Shown here in pieces: positions 10,595 to 21,299 of a stretch of DNA of 64,000 nt. The notes beneath the pieces were generated by a model. The model saw only the letters and a list, made by a program, of their open reading frames with translations, did not search any database and was not told the DNA's origin. The position numbers and the translations under genes were made by a program. Each line of letters opens with the position of its first letter. The first letter of the stretch is position 1. The stretch is from Xiphydria camelus (lineage: Eukaryota; Arthropoda; Insecta; Hymenoptera; Xiphydriidae), in the NCBI GenBank assembly GCA_963678675.1, contig OY783195.1, positions 22,048,283 to 22,112,282 of the forward strand, given 5' to 3'.

Positions 10595-11190
10595 GCGGAC
10601 TGCAGTCCCGGACTGTGAGCGATCCCGCCTGCAGTCCAAATTTCGCCATACACGTACAGTTCGCCTGCAGTCCGTCGCCTGCAGTCCGTCGAAACTGTTA
10701 GAAAACTGTACGTGTGTGGCGGTTGATCTGCAGTCCAGGCCTGTCGTGCTAAACTTTCATTGATATAAAAAATTGTCTATCAGTTGCACTCCAGGGGCAC
10801 CTGTACGGTACCCGGGCGGTTCGACGCTCTCATTCCACGGGCGGTTGATCCTTCCACTCGAGCGGCGCCTCTATGGCATTCGGGCGGTTTGGTACTCGAT
10901 ATGTTTTATTTCCGATGTGCGAAAAGATTAGCGGTGCTGCTACAGTGCCGTCTACAATTAAAAAACGGAATCTGCAGAAACAGTAAAAACGAGAAAATTG
11001 ATGCTGCAGTCCCGAACTGCGAGCGATCCCGCCTTCAGTCCAAATTTCACCATACACGTACAGTTCGCCTGCAGTCCGTCGCCTGCAGTCCGTCGAAACT
11101 GTTGGAAAACTGTGCGTGTGTGGCGGTTGATCTGCAGTCCGGGCCTGTCGTGCCGAACTTTCATCGATGTTAAAAATTTTCTGTCAGTTC
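10595..11190. repeat. Duplicated subterminal block rich in CTGCAGTCC
   Basis: A block of about 190 bp at 10595-10795 is repeated in direct orientation at 11003-11190 with few differences. Each copy holds several CTGCAGTCC words, CACCATACACGTACAGTTCG-type sequence and GTGTGGCGGTTGATCTGCAG. The inverted counterpart lies at the other end of the element. Such clusters are typical transposase-binding sites, which is an inference. Confidence 0.75.
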
Positions 11191-11339
11191 AGGGGGGAGG
11201 AAAGGTGATGGAGGGGGTGGAAAGAGGGAAGGGAAGGGGAGCGGCGGCGGCGGCTTCGCCCTGGCTGGCAGACGATTGGTGGGGGACGGAGTTTTGAGTC
11301 GATCGTCGATCCGAAAAACTATTTTATATACTTAATATA

Positions 11340-11600
11340 ACTAGCTGACCCGGCGAACTTCGTACCGCCTCAGAATCAATAAATGTTGTGTTAACTTAAA
11401 AACGAAATGTATTTTAATTATATTTAAACTAATTTAATTCACTTTACAGCAAGGCATTTGCTTTATTGAAACGAATCTATATATTCTGCTATTCATCGCG
11501 GAGACAAATCCAAGAGTCAAAAGTCATAAAAATCTGTCCAGCCGTTCTTTAGTTATAAATTGTGTAACTAACCCGACTTTATTTTATATATACAGATAAA
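11340..11600. repeat. Dispersed repeat beginning ACTAGCTGACCCGGCGAAC
   Basis: An AT-rich stretch that starts CTAGCTGACCCGGCG and ends near ATATATACAGATAAAGAG. Its right half matches 2959-3110 in reverse complement. It appears to be a decayed non-autonomous element of unknown class. Confidence 0.5.
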
Positions 11601-11665
11601 GAGATTTTTGTTACCAATAAAGGTACCTACTTCTCGAGTTTGCTAGGGTGAAATCAGAAAAACGA

Positions 11666-11902
11666 CTAATCTTCTTTGAATTTATCATTTCGAAGTTCTT
11701 TCGAAAAGTCAGTTGGTCTAGCTTGTTTTGGACCACAGATGACGTACTCGTAATCAGTTTCGAAACCTCCTCGCAACGAACGCTCGTAATCTTTGACTGA
11801 AGGCAGAGAATACCGATGAAAAACTATATGTACACGTGGAGCATCAGAACTGTATAGAATTTGTAGAATTTTCTTTGAAATATTGCCGAACGACTTTGGC
11901 AC
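11666..11902 (-). pseudogene. Fragment of a conserved transposon-associated ORF
   Basis: A 78-codon open frame containing SVKDYERSLRG and GPKQARPTDFSKELRN. I recall similar wording in multicopy insect and cnidarian proteins of unknown function, but cannot assign a domain. It has no start or splice context of its own and is probably a relic. It lies 3' of the transposase exon at 12131-12712 on the same strand. Confidence 0.4.
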
Positions 11903-12130
11903 ATCTTTAATACGACGAATTAAAAAAAAAATCCATTAACAATTACGACATCGATTGCGGGAGGTAACGTACTGTCATTTCGCAAAGTTTTCGTCATCCT
12001 TCAATTTCTGAGCCGTTGAAATGTGAGAATCGCGGTATTGCATCATACACAGTCAAACAGTGGTATCTACAATAACCGTCGGTACACATACCGCTTTTTA
12101 CCTATGCAGTTAGCATATACCGCATTTAGA

Positions 12131-12712
12131 TTATCGAAATGTTAAAGGGTATAGCCGGATAAGCATATGAAAACTACCCCCGCTTGAATTTCTCGCTTGA
12201 ATTAAAAAGGAAGAAATCGTAATATTTGAATTCCCACTTCTTAATTTGATAAGAAATACAACAACCGCTTGAAGCACTGATCGATTATCATTATCGCGCA
12301 TAGAAGGAAGCATATTTCGTATTTCATTTATATTCTTATATGAGAAACCAGTCAGTAACTTCACTTGATCTTCAGGATAAGAAAAATTACTTATTATTCC
12401 TATAAGTAAAGAATCGCGACCTCCAGCAAGATTATCTAACAATTTTTGTAGATCAGAGGTTTCTACAAAACTTGAATTAAAAATCACTTTTAAAAGGAAC
12501 AGATCGTCTTCGTAGAACTTTTCTTTGATCAAATGATTTTTGCAGCATCGATTTCCAATAGGAATAAATACTCTTTGTTTAATATACGATTGCTTTCGAG
12601 CTTCAAAAGGAATGACAGTTAATAATTCGATACGTTCGGATTGAATCTCTTCATTTCCACGATATAAATTAAATTCATAATCAGGATCATCTGTACATTG
12701 GCATTCTTTTAC
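12131..12712 (-). pseudogene. N-terminal exon of a Harbinger-type transposase
   Basis: A 3' splice site (CAACGTTTTTAG) at about 12713 opens a frame that runs for about 190 codons. It begins with KECQCTDDPDYEF, passes through KQRVFIPIGNRCCKNHL, and contains LLTGFSYKNINEIR and QAVVVFLIKLRSGNSN. The last part resembles the helix-turn-helix region that precedes the DDE domain in PIF/Harbinger-like transposases with 3-bp targets. The catalytic domain is absent downstream, so the gene is 3'-truncated. The assignment is supported by the TAA target duplication of the element. No promoter or 5' exon was identified. Confidence 0.5.
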
Positions 12713-12818
12713 CTAAAAACGTTGCCGATTTCTCGTATGTCGATAACTTAACAACATAATTATAAGGAACAAAATAAGCTTCCCTTTTCTCACAACCATG
12801 TTAAATATTAGACATAAA

Positions 12819-13064
12819 GGGTATAGATGCAAAACCCGCCAAGTTCATTTTTGTCAAATTTGAGGTAGATACGGGAATTTGTTCTTTATAAGTACGTGCA
12901 TAAGGTCGAACATAATTTAGGTGCAAATTCCACATTAAACCGTTAAGAATAATATAAGGTAGAAAATACGCTTGCCAATGTAAGGCAATGGCCGTCTGCA
13001 CCAGTTTTTGACGTTTCCTGTGAATTGCTATAAATGTGACTCTTGGCGGGTTTGGCATCTATAC
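12819..13064. repeat. 246-bp hairpin MITE
   Basis: GGGTATAGATGCAAAACCCGCC at the left pairs with GGCGGGTTTGGCATCTATACCC at the right. It lies inside the PIF/Harbinger-like element and has no coding potential. Confidence 0.7.
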
Positions 13065-13286
13065 CCCTCATATATTTCTTCTTCCAAACACAATTGATCG
13101 AACTGAACTGACTCATGAACTGTGCGTGTATGGCGAATCATCCGGCGGCCTGCAGTCCCTGGACTGTCCGGCGATGGCCTGCAGTCCGCAGAACTGTGCG
13201 TGTGTGGTCAATGACAGTTCGGGACTGCAGATCAGAACTGTCAGTCCACGGACTGCAGTCCGCCTGTACGTGGATGGGCACCATAA

Positions 13287-13910
13287 CGCTTCTCCGATTT
13301 CGATCCCTCTCGGGATCTTCTCCCTCACGCATACATACACCCATTCACCACTTGTATTCCCGTATCGCGAATAAACCATTGTTATTGTTTATTCTTGCTC
13401 TGTACGTATTTAACCCTCCTACAACAGATAATTATTGTAGTTGATTGGTACCTTAAAAATATATAAATACCGGTGATGTGTTATGCAGATGGACTATTAG
13501 ATACTTAGTTTTGATGTGTGAAATATTTTTTTGTTTTATTATATTATTATTTTTATATTCAAAGGAACTATAATAACATTACATTGTCTTATTTTAACAA
13601 AAAGAAAATTCGGTTGAACAGTTTAATAAATAATTTAATTCTATCGATACTTTAAAATTCTTTCTATTAACCCCCGTATCAGTTGCCAACGAAATAACGT
13701 GAACGTCTCATAACATATTGCAAAGTGGCACCACAGTGACTGCACCCTGCTTTCACGCGGTGCATTCGAGTGCATGCACTGGGGTGTCCATCTGTCTGTG
13801 CACCGTGAAGCCACACTGCAGTCACGCAGTGTAAGTACGATGGTAAAAGTAGAATTTTGCAAAAAGGGGGCGATAAAGTAGGTTTTCCCGCCTGCCTTAT
13901 CCGCCTACTA
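13287..13910. other. Spacer without supported gene
   Basis: AT-rich to about 13660, then CACTG/CAGTG-rich to about 13840. The CACTG words resemble those at 14760-14930 and in the foldback structure to the right, so this may be a decayed relative. No coding feature. Confidence 0.35.
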
Positions 13911-13933
13911 GAGAGAGAGAGAGAGAGAGAGAG
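13911..13933. repeat. (GA)n microsatellite
   Basis: About eleven GA units directly beside the tRNA-like sequence. Confidence 0.9.
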
Positions 13934-13950
13934 TGTCGGTTTTTTTTCTC

Positions 13951-14036
13951 AAACCCGACCCGGCCAGGACTCGAACCTGCGATCTTTAGAAGACTGGGAA
14001 CGCTTCTCGCATTCTACCAATTGCGCCATCGACTCT
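13951..14036 (-). pseudogene. tRNA-like sequence (possible SINE head or tRNA pseudogene)
   Basis: On the minus strand an A-box match TGGCGCAATTGG and a perfect B-box GGTTCGAGTCC occur 51 nt apart, about 7 nt longer than usual. A CTTCTAA stretch resembles a tRNA-Arg(UCU) anticodon loop, but the stem around it is poorly paired. The acceptor arms (GAGTCGA with CCGGGTC) pair in only four or five of seven positions. A functional tRNA is unlikely. A tRNA-derived SINE remnant is the likely reading. Confidence 0.5.
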
Positions 14037-14196
14037 TTGTGGTGGAAGTCGACTAAGTTATACATATAATATCGATACCTGAAAGCAACAGTACTGTGAC
14101 TAGTGAGATAAAGCCGAAAGCCGATTTCGAGCTATGTCAAACGTAAACTAAATTTTAAATATTTTTGCCGAGATATCTCAGTGTTGCATTGTGTAA

Positions 14197-14234
14197 AGGC
14201 CGGTTTATATATATATATTTTTTTAAAAATTTAA

Positions 14235-14274
<40 letters not shown>

Positions 14275-14292
14275 TTAAATTTTTAAAAATAA
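14197..14292. repeat. Perfect palindrome around a (TA)n core
   Basis: The arms TTTTTAAAAATTTAATGATA and their complement flank about 19 TA units. This forms an uninterrupted cruciform-prone palindrome of about 75 bp (14218-14292). Confidence 0.85.
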
Positions 14293-14946
14293 TTTGATAC
14301 TTTCTTTTTCAAAACAGTAGCGATTATGATAATTAATTATTCATTATTTATGAAATAATTCAGTACAATTTGCACTGTTTGAAACATTATTATAATATCA
14401 ATTTTGTTATTTTCTAATTTAAAAATTCTTCTATCGGGGTGTGAAATCAATTGATTGTAAATTTACAACCGCACACATCCGCAGATCAAAATTTGTAACT
14501 AGTCACAAATTGCTTTCTGGGAACAAACCTATTATTATATCAATTTTGTTATTTTCTAATTTAACACATTCGCTGCCACTTTTAGATTGATTGCATCGCG
14601 CTCAGTGCCGGTAACAGACTGAATAATGTAATGTGCATACGTCAATGTGCTCCGATCGGAGCCGACGGCAGCAAACGTGTTAAAAATTTTGTGAAGACAA
14701 TGAAGTTATCGACATTCATGGTCGGTAAATTTACGAAGTGTGCACGTCGAAAAGGCACCTTGACTGCACTGAGTGTAACTACTGTGTCTTTATGCTGTGA
14801 ACCACTCAGTGTGTTCACTGTGTAGCCACGGTGCTTTTAGTTTGTGTACACCACGCGATCACGCCACGGTGAGACCACAGTGGTGCCACTACGTGGCAGC
14901 ACTGCGTGCGGCTAGCGTGTAAATCCACGCTTTGCTGTCGGGGTAC
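14293..14946. other. No gene seen
   Basis: AT-rich to 14560, then a CACTG/CAGTG/CCACGG-rich stretch (14700-14940) with the look of the flanking foldback repeats. A 64-codon frame at 14631-14825 has no recognisable motif. Confidence 0.35.
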
Positions 14947-15099
14947 CGCTAACCAAGTCTTAAAATAAGAATTCTCTTTTGTCAACATTTTTCTAAATTT
15001 GTTATTATATCTTTTGATAAATATTCTTGCATAGACGCAAATCATCCTACATTAATTGATTGTCTTTGATTTACTATATGTGCTTTTTAATATATGCTG

Positions 15100-15358
15100 C
15101 ATAGAAGTAAAAGGTATTGAAATTCAAAATTACGAGTAAAAAACTTATATTTCAAGAACTTAGAGAAATTGTTAGAGTTTCGGACTTAGAATATTTTCAA
15201 CATGACGAACGAGACAGAAAAATGTCGGTCTCCTGCATGTAGGGACTTGAAAATAATAAATTTTCTAAGTCCGAAAAACTGACAATTTTTCTAAGTTCTT
15301 GAAATATAAGTTTTTTATTCATAATTTTGAATTTCAATACCTTTTGCTTCTATGCAGT
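15100..15358. repeat. Hairpin MITE module inside the foldback
   Basis: Arms from GCATAGAAGTAAAAGG to CCTTTTGCTTCTATGC enclose a spacer with GACGAACGAGACAG and GGTCTCCTGCATG. The same module recurs at 17388-17645 and, inverted, at 18155-18415. A diverged fragment is at 25248-25300 inside another element. Confidence 0.75.
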
Positions 15359-16793
15359 AAAGGGGCTCTGGCGTGTGTTCAGCGTGAAGTAAAAATCATA
15401 GAGAGGCATAGCAGTGTGTTCAGTGTCAAAATGAATATAAAATCTTCGACTTGGGTAAGAGCAGTGTGTTCGGGGTCTAAATGAGTATGAAAATAAAATT
15501 TCCGGTTGAACCTTATTCGACACTGACGACCCTTCTATTGGTTAGAATGAAAGAATGTAGCGTAGTCAGGGTGAAAGCAGCGCCGAAACAGTGTGTTCAG
15601 GGTGAAGTAAGGGTTATAGAGGGGCACAGCAGTGTCTTCAGTGTCAAAGTAGTGTTCATGTCCATGTGAAAATGACACTGACTTGGACACTGCTGACCCT
15701 ACGTAATTCCATTTTCGGTAGTAGCAGGGTGAAAGCAGCGTCGAAACAGTGTGTTCAGGGTGAAGTAAGGGTCATAGCAGGGTGTTCAGTGTCAAAATGA
15801 ATATAGAAATTTCGCCTCGGGTGAACACACTGCTCTTACCCAAGTCGAAGATTTTATATTCATTTTGACACTGAACACACTGCTATGCCTCCCCGAGGCG
15901 AAATTTCTATATTCACTTTGACACTGAACACCCTGCTAGTTTCCCTTGCGCTAGCAGTGTCTTCAGTGTCAAAGTAGTGTTCATGTCCATGTGAAAATGA
16001 CACTGACTTTGACACTGCTGACCCTACATAATTCCATTTTCGGTAGTAGCAGGGTCAAGTCAGTGTCTTTGAACGCAAACTTTCTATACTCATTTTGACA
16101 CTGGTGACCCTGCTATTCAGGGTCTTCAGCGTGGTTAGCAGGTAGCTGAAATTCAGGGTATTCAGGTTGGAAATAGGGTTTTCTTAAATATGTATGCGAT
16201 CTATGTAAACTCCACAGAAAGTATAGGACTAGAATTTTGCTACTTCAAATTGTTGCAGTGCCTTGATAATTTCTTCCTTATGATACAAATAAAAATAATT
16301 TTGTTACCGAATTTTTTAAACATTATTTAACAGATCTATGAAGTAGTTCTATACTTTTTGCAGAGTCTATCGACTGCATACATTTTTAATACAGAAGTTT
16401 ACAACATGATGAATATCATTTAAAAGTTAATTATATTATAAATATATATTCACATAATATGTATAGTTATATAATTGCAATATGATATTTATAGTATTTA
16501 TAATACATATTCATATTATTTATAATTATATAGTAATAACGTAATATTTATAGTATTTGTAATATATATTCATAATATTTATAGTTATATAGTAATAATA
16601 TAATTCAATATCATAAAATAAAAAAATCTGCAATATACAAAATTGATTTTCACTTGACTAACATTTTTAGAACTATTTCCGGTTGTTGTTGATGTAGCAA
16701 CTACTGAAACTGCTGCAGCAACGTTTCTAGAATACATCATTTTAATTCGCAATCATATTACTGCATGTAAGTGATTAAAGCTTTAAAATTGAT

Positions 16794-17006
16794 TTACTTA
16801 CCAAGCAATCCTTTGAATAATTTCGGATTTACTCCAGGTCGGGACGTTCTTTTTATTAGATGCCTCTCCGCGTTCGATGGCCGTCCTACTTTTGATTTTC
16901 CCGCTTCCTCTTTTCTTCCCGGTTTCACTCGCCCGCGATCCTCCTTATCGACCATCATTTCTCTTCGCTGAATACTTCCTACCTTACCTACTCCCCGCTT
17001 GACCAT
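16794..17006 (-). CDS. Small basic AT-hook-like ORF, left arm copy
   Basis: A 70-codon frame starting MVKRGVGKVGSIQRREMM and containing KVGRPSNAERHLIKRT and RPGVNPKLFKGLLG. The core GRP amid basic residues looks like an AT-hook, a minor-groove DNA-binding motif. The frame reaches a strong donor sequence (CTTG/GTAAGT) at its end, so the stop just inside is probably intronic. If spliced to the acceptor TTCTAG near 16725 the protein would end with ETLLQQFQ. The right-arm copy differs in about four of 70 residues. Function is unknown, and both conservation and splice site are seen directly. Confidence 0.45.
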   Translation of the reverse strand: MVKRGVGKVGSIQRREMMVDKEDRGRVKPGRKEEAGKSKVGRPSNAERHLIKRTSRPGVNPKLFKGLLGK

Positions 17007-18795
17007 CTGATCTAACCTCCTAAACTTGCCCTAACCTCTATCTTTCCCCCGCTTTCCTTTTCCGTAATTTCTGCCTTTCTTCCTCTTCCCGCACTTATCT
17101 ATTATCTTATCAGGTGCCTATCTATCTTTCCTTCACGCTTGCCTCATTTTTCGGCTTCCCTATACCTATATTCACTTATTTCTTCGCTTTTCACTCACTC
17201 CCTCTCACACGTCAACCGCATGCTTCCACTACCGCTAACCAAGTCTTAAAATAAGAATTCTTTTGTCAACATTTTTCTAAATTTGTTATTATATCTTTTG
17301 ATAAATATTCTTGCATAGACGCAAATCATCCTACATTAATTGATTGTCTTTGATTTACTATAATATGTGCTTTTTAATATATGCTGCATAGAAGTAAAAG
17401 GTATTGAAATTCAAAATTACGAGTAAAAAACTTATATTTCAAGAACTTAGAGAAATTGTTAGAGTTTCGGACTTAGAATATTTTCAACATGACGAACGAG
17501 ACAGAAAAATGTCGGTCTCCTGCATGTAGGGACTTGAAAATAATAAATTTTCTAAGTCCGAAAAACTGACAATTTTTCTAAGTTCTTAAAATATAAGTTT
17601 TTTATTCATAATTTTGAACTTCAATACCTTTTGCTTCTATGCAGTAAAGGGGCTCTGGCGTGTGTTCAGCGTGAAGTAAAAATCATAGAGAGGCATAGCA
17701 GTGTGTTCAGTGTCAAAATGAATATAAAATCTTCGACTTGGGTAAGAGCAGTGTGTTCAGGGTCTAAATGAGTATGAAAATAAAATTTCCGGTTGAACCT
17801 TATTCGACACTGGCGACCCTTCTATTGGTTAGAATGAAAGAATGTAGCGTAGTCAGGGTGAAAGCAGCGCCGAAACAGTGTGTTCAGGGTGAAGTAAGGG
17901 TCATAGAGGGGCATAGTAGTGTCTTCAGTGTCAAAGTAGTGTTCATGTCCATGTGAAAATGACACTGACTTGGACACTGCTGACCCTACGTAATTCCATT
18001 TTCGGTAGTAGCAGGGTGAAAGCAGCGTCGAAACAGTGTGTTGAGGGTGAAGTAAGGGTCATAGCAGGGTATTCAGTGTCAAAATGAATATAGAAATTTC
18101 GCCTCGGGTCTCTATGATTTTTACTTCACGCTGAACACATGCCAGAGCCCCTTTACTGCATAGAAGCAAAAGGTATTGAAATTCAAAATTATGAATAAAA
18201 AACTTATATTTCAAGAACTTAGAAAAATTGTCAGTTTTTCGGACTTAGAAAATTTATTATTTTCAAGTCCCTGCATGCACAGGAGACCGAAATTTTTCTG
18301 TCTCGTTCGTCATGTTGAAAATATTCCGAGTCCGAAACTCTGACAATTTCTCTAAGTTCTTGAAATATAAGTTTTTTACTCGTAATTTTGAATTTCAATA
18401 CCTTTTACTTCTATGCAGCATATATTAAAAAGCACATATTATAGTAAATCAAAGACAATCAATTAATGTAGGATGATTTGCGTCTATGCAAGAATATTTA
18501 TCAAAAGATATAATAACAAATTTAGAAAAATGTTGACAAAAGAATTCTTATTTTAAGACTTGGTTAGCGGTAGTGGAAGCATGCGGTTGAAGTGTGAGAG
18601 GGAGTGAGTGAAAAACGAAGAAATAAGTGAATATAGGTATAGGGAAGCCGAAAAATGAGGCAAGCGTGAAGGAAAGATAGATAGGCAGCTGATAAGATAA
18701 TAGATATGTGCGGGAAGAGGAAGAAAGGCAGAAATTACGGAAAAGGAAAGCGAGGGAAAGATAGAGGTTAGGGCAAGTTTAGGAGGTTAGATCAG

Positions 18796-19008
18796 ATGGT
18801 CAAGCGGGGAGGAGGTAAGGTAGGAAGTATTCAGCGAAAAGAAACGATGGTCGATAAGGAGGATCGCGGGCGAGTGAAACCGGGAAGAAAAGAGGAAGCG
18901 GGAAAATCAAAAGTAGGACGGCCATCGAACGCGGAGAGGCATCTAATAAAAAGAACGTCCCGACCTGGAGTAAATCCGAAATTATTCAAAGGATTGCTTG
19001 GTAAGTAA
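18796..19008 (+). CDS. Small basic AT-hook-like ORF, right arm copy
   Basis: The mirror copy of the left-arm ORF, beginning MVKRGGGKVGSIQRKETM. It is preceded by about 200 bp of purine-rich sequence (18590-18795). It keeps the same GTAAGT donor (about 19001) and the TTCTAG acceptor (about 19072). Differences between the copies are substitutions without frameshift. That could mean recent duplication, gene conversion between arms, or selection. An alternative is that this is non-coding sequence that happens to be open. Confidence 0.45.
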   Translation: MVKRGGGKVGSIQRKETMVDKEDRGRVKPGRKEEAGKSKVGRPSNAERHLIKRTSRPGVNPKLFKGLLGK

Positions 19009-20053
19009 ATCAATTTTAAAGCTTTAATCACTTACATGCAGTAATATGATTGCGAATTAAAATGATGTATTCTAGAAACGTTGCTGCAGCAGTTCCAGTA
19101 GTTGCTACATCAACAACAACCGGAAATAGTTCTAAAAATGTTAGTCAAGTGAAAATCAATTTTGTATATTGCAGATTTTTTTATTTTATGATATTGAATT
19201 ATATTATTACTATATAACTATAAATATTATGAACATATATTACAAATACTATAAATATTACGTTATTACTATATAATTATAAATAATATGAATATGTATT
19301 ATAAATACTATAAATATCATATTGCAATTATATAACTATACATATTATGTGAATATATATTTATAATATAATTAACTTTTAAATGATATTCATCATGTTG
19401 TAAACTTCTGTATTAAAAATGTATGCAGTCGATAGACTCTGCAAAAAGTATAGAACTACTTCATAGATCTGTTAAATAATGTTTAAAAAATTCGGTAACA
19501 AAATTATTTTTATTTGTATCATAAGGAAGAAATTATCAAGGCACTGCAACAATTTGAAGTAGCAAAATTCTAGTCCTATACTTTCTGTAGAGTTTACATA
19601 GATCGCATACATATTTAAGAAAGCCCTATTTCCACCTGAATACCCTGAATTTCAGCTACTTGCTAACCACGCTGAAGACCCTGAATAGCAGGGTCACCAG
19701 TGTCAAAATGAGTATAGAAAGTTTGCGTTCAAAGACACTGACTTGACCCTGCTACTACCGAAAATGGAATTATGTAGGGTCAGCAGTGTCAAAGTCAGTG
19801 TCATTTTCACATGGACATGAACACTACTTTGACACTGAAGACACTGCTAGCGCAAGGGAAACTAGCAGGGTGTTCAGTGTCAAAGTGAATATAGAAATTT
19901 CGCCTCGAGCAAGCAGTGGTTACCGTGAATGAGGTTGGCTGGGCAAAACTGAAGCAGATGGCGCCACCGAGCCAAACACCCACGGACAAATTTAAACGGT
20001 TATAATACATTATTAATGCTGCACTAATGTGACTGGTAAAAAAATTGGTAAAA

Positions 20054-20167
20054 ATGAATTACGGTGATTTGAAAGTGAAGCAGTTGAAGGAATTATTAGT
20101 TGGTCTTAACGCCAAAACTGGTGGAAGAAAACAAGATTTGATTGAAAGATATTTTGATAATATCTGA
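20054..20167 (+). CDS. SAP-motif mini-protein or first exon
   Basis: A 37-codon frame. Its core LKVKQLKELLVGLNAKTGG, followed by RKQDLIERYF, fits the SAP helix-extended-helix DNA-binding motif almost end to end. SAP motifs often form the first exon of insect transposon proteins that continue with a SWIM or YqaJ domain, but none is visible downstream here. It may be a truncated remnant or a stand-alone DNA-binding peptide. The copy at the window start has a frameshift after five codons. Confidence 0.55.
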   Translation: MNYGDLKVKQLKELLVGLNAKTGGRKQDLIERYFDNI

Positions 20168-20243
20168 ATTCCATGCCTACTATGAAGTAGGCTGCCATAT
20201 TGATATATCGATACCATCGATACCTTACTTCGAAAATTTTGTA

Positions 20244-20345
20244 AGTGCAATTTTTGAAAAAAATGCCATTTATAGCTTACTGTTTTCAGATTTTAAACCT
20301 TAACATAGTAAGTTATAAATGGCATTTTTGTCAAAAATTGCACTT
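20244..20345. repeat. Short hairpin in the SAP mini-element
   Basis: AAGTGCAATTTTTGA and ATGCCATTTATA are mirrored by TATAAATGGCAT and TCAAAAATTGCACTT around a 24-bp loop. Confidence 0.75.
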
Positions 20346-20535
20346 CGAGGTTTTCAAAGCAAGGTGTCGATATTTTAATTCAGGCGGTCAAAAAGGGTGT
20401 TTAGCTCGGTGGCGCCGAAGTTTACTTCCTCGACCACCAGCCAACCTAATTGAATTAACTACACTCGCTCTAGGTAAATGTGAACGAGATGGAAGGAATG
20501 CGCGCGCTGCTTCGTGCTGTAAACAAGGACACAGC

Positions 20536-21298
20536 ATGGCCGTTGTGGCAGCTGTATGTCCGTCGGTGAACGCAAGAAATCTGAGTAGGAGAGAAGAGGG
20601 TTGTGCCGCCCAGTAGGTAGGACCGCCCACTTGCATTTCTTTAGAACGAATTGAAAAACAACAATTTTTGTTTGGAAAATTAAAGGATTCAATACTAATA
20701 CCTAAATTCAACAAACATTTCCCATTTTTTTCACTCAAATTTTAAAAAATGAATATAAAATATTATCGGTGGGATTCTTATAAGATTTCCCAAGTCCCAT
20801 TTAAAGTTTTTCATCGTTCTATTTATCAATTATATCAAATAATGAAATATCAATTCGTCATAGATTTTTGTATTAAAAATACACATATAAATAATTAAAA
20901 AAGCTTTTCATTAATTAATATTAATGTTTTTCGTGATGCGCGCATTTGCACGTTGCACCGCCTAGTGTGTAGATCGAAAACCGGCTGGGCCACATTTGCT
21001 GGATCGCTCAGTTGCGAGTGAGGTTAGGTATCTATTGTGTTGGCGTTTGCCAGTCAGTTAATGAAATTCATGTAAGTAAATTAGTTTAATCAGTAACAAA
21101 ATAAAGAAGAAAAAATGAAATTAAAATGGTTATTGCAAATAATAAAAACATAATATTTAATTGTAATATTTAATTTTTATATGTTAGCGGTATTTGAAGC
21201 AAGCTAGGCGGTCATATATGCATCTGTGCAATGTATCGTTCATTTTCCGATTGTATAAAATATGCTCATATCATATTTTGTATAAATAAAAACTTTAT
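20536..21298. other. No gene seen
   Basis: Interior of the THAP element, AT-rich, between its left TIR and the CAGGGTG MITE. No coding frame with recognisable content. Confidence 0.4.
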
Positions 21299-21299
21299 A

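Larger units (their letters stand above)
10575..13283. mobile_element. PIF/Harbinger-like element with TAA duplication
   Basis: Ends TGGTGCCCATCCACGTACAG and CTGTACGTGGATGGGCACCA are flanked by TAA on both sides (10572-10574 and 13284-13286). Subterminal regions are packed with CTGCAGTCC motifs in both orientations (about 10600-10740, 11003-11140, 13150-13265). It carries one transposase-like exon on the minus strand, a hairpin MITE at 12819-13064 and other debris. The 3-bp TAA target and the transposase type agree on PIF/Harbinger. Confidence 0.7.
14947..19907. mobile_element. Giant foldback structure, ~1.8-kb inverted arms
   Basis: The left arm 15894-17692 is matched in reverse complement by 18113-19907 with very few differences. 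The roughly 420-bp loop plus the start of the left arm (17232-18112) is also a direct repeat of 14947-15830. The outermost and innermost parts are dense in GTGTTCAGTGTCAAA, CAGGGTGAAGTAAGGGTCAT and CACTGCTGACCCTAC words in alternating orientation. Each arm carries one copy of a small spliced ORF. The right end lies directly against the terminus of the THAP element at 19909. No known transposase is present. The true left boundary is uncertain. Confidence 0.75.
19931..20447 (+). mobile_element. SAP-ORF mini-element
   Basis: Termini GAGGTTGGCTGG and CCAGCCAACCT are followed inward by GGCGCCACCGAGC(C/T)AAACACCC on both sides. AAT flanks each end. It is inserted within the left TIR of the THAP element and splits it. 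A second copy runs off the window at 1-176. Confidence 0.65.

Noticed and set aside
13951..14036. Functional tRNA-Arg gene
   Set aside because: Acceptor and anticodon stems are poorly paired and the A-B box distance is too long.
16771..16971. Plus-strand frame opposite the AT-hook ORF in the left arm
   Set aside because: Shadow of the minus-strand frame. Its mirror appears on the minus strand at 18831-19031.
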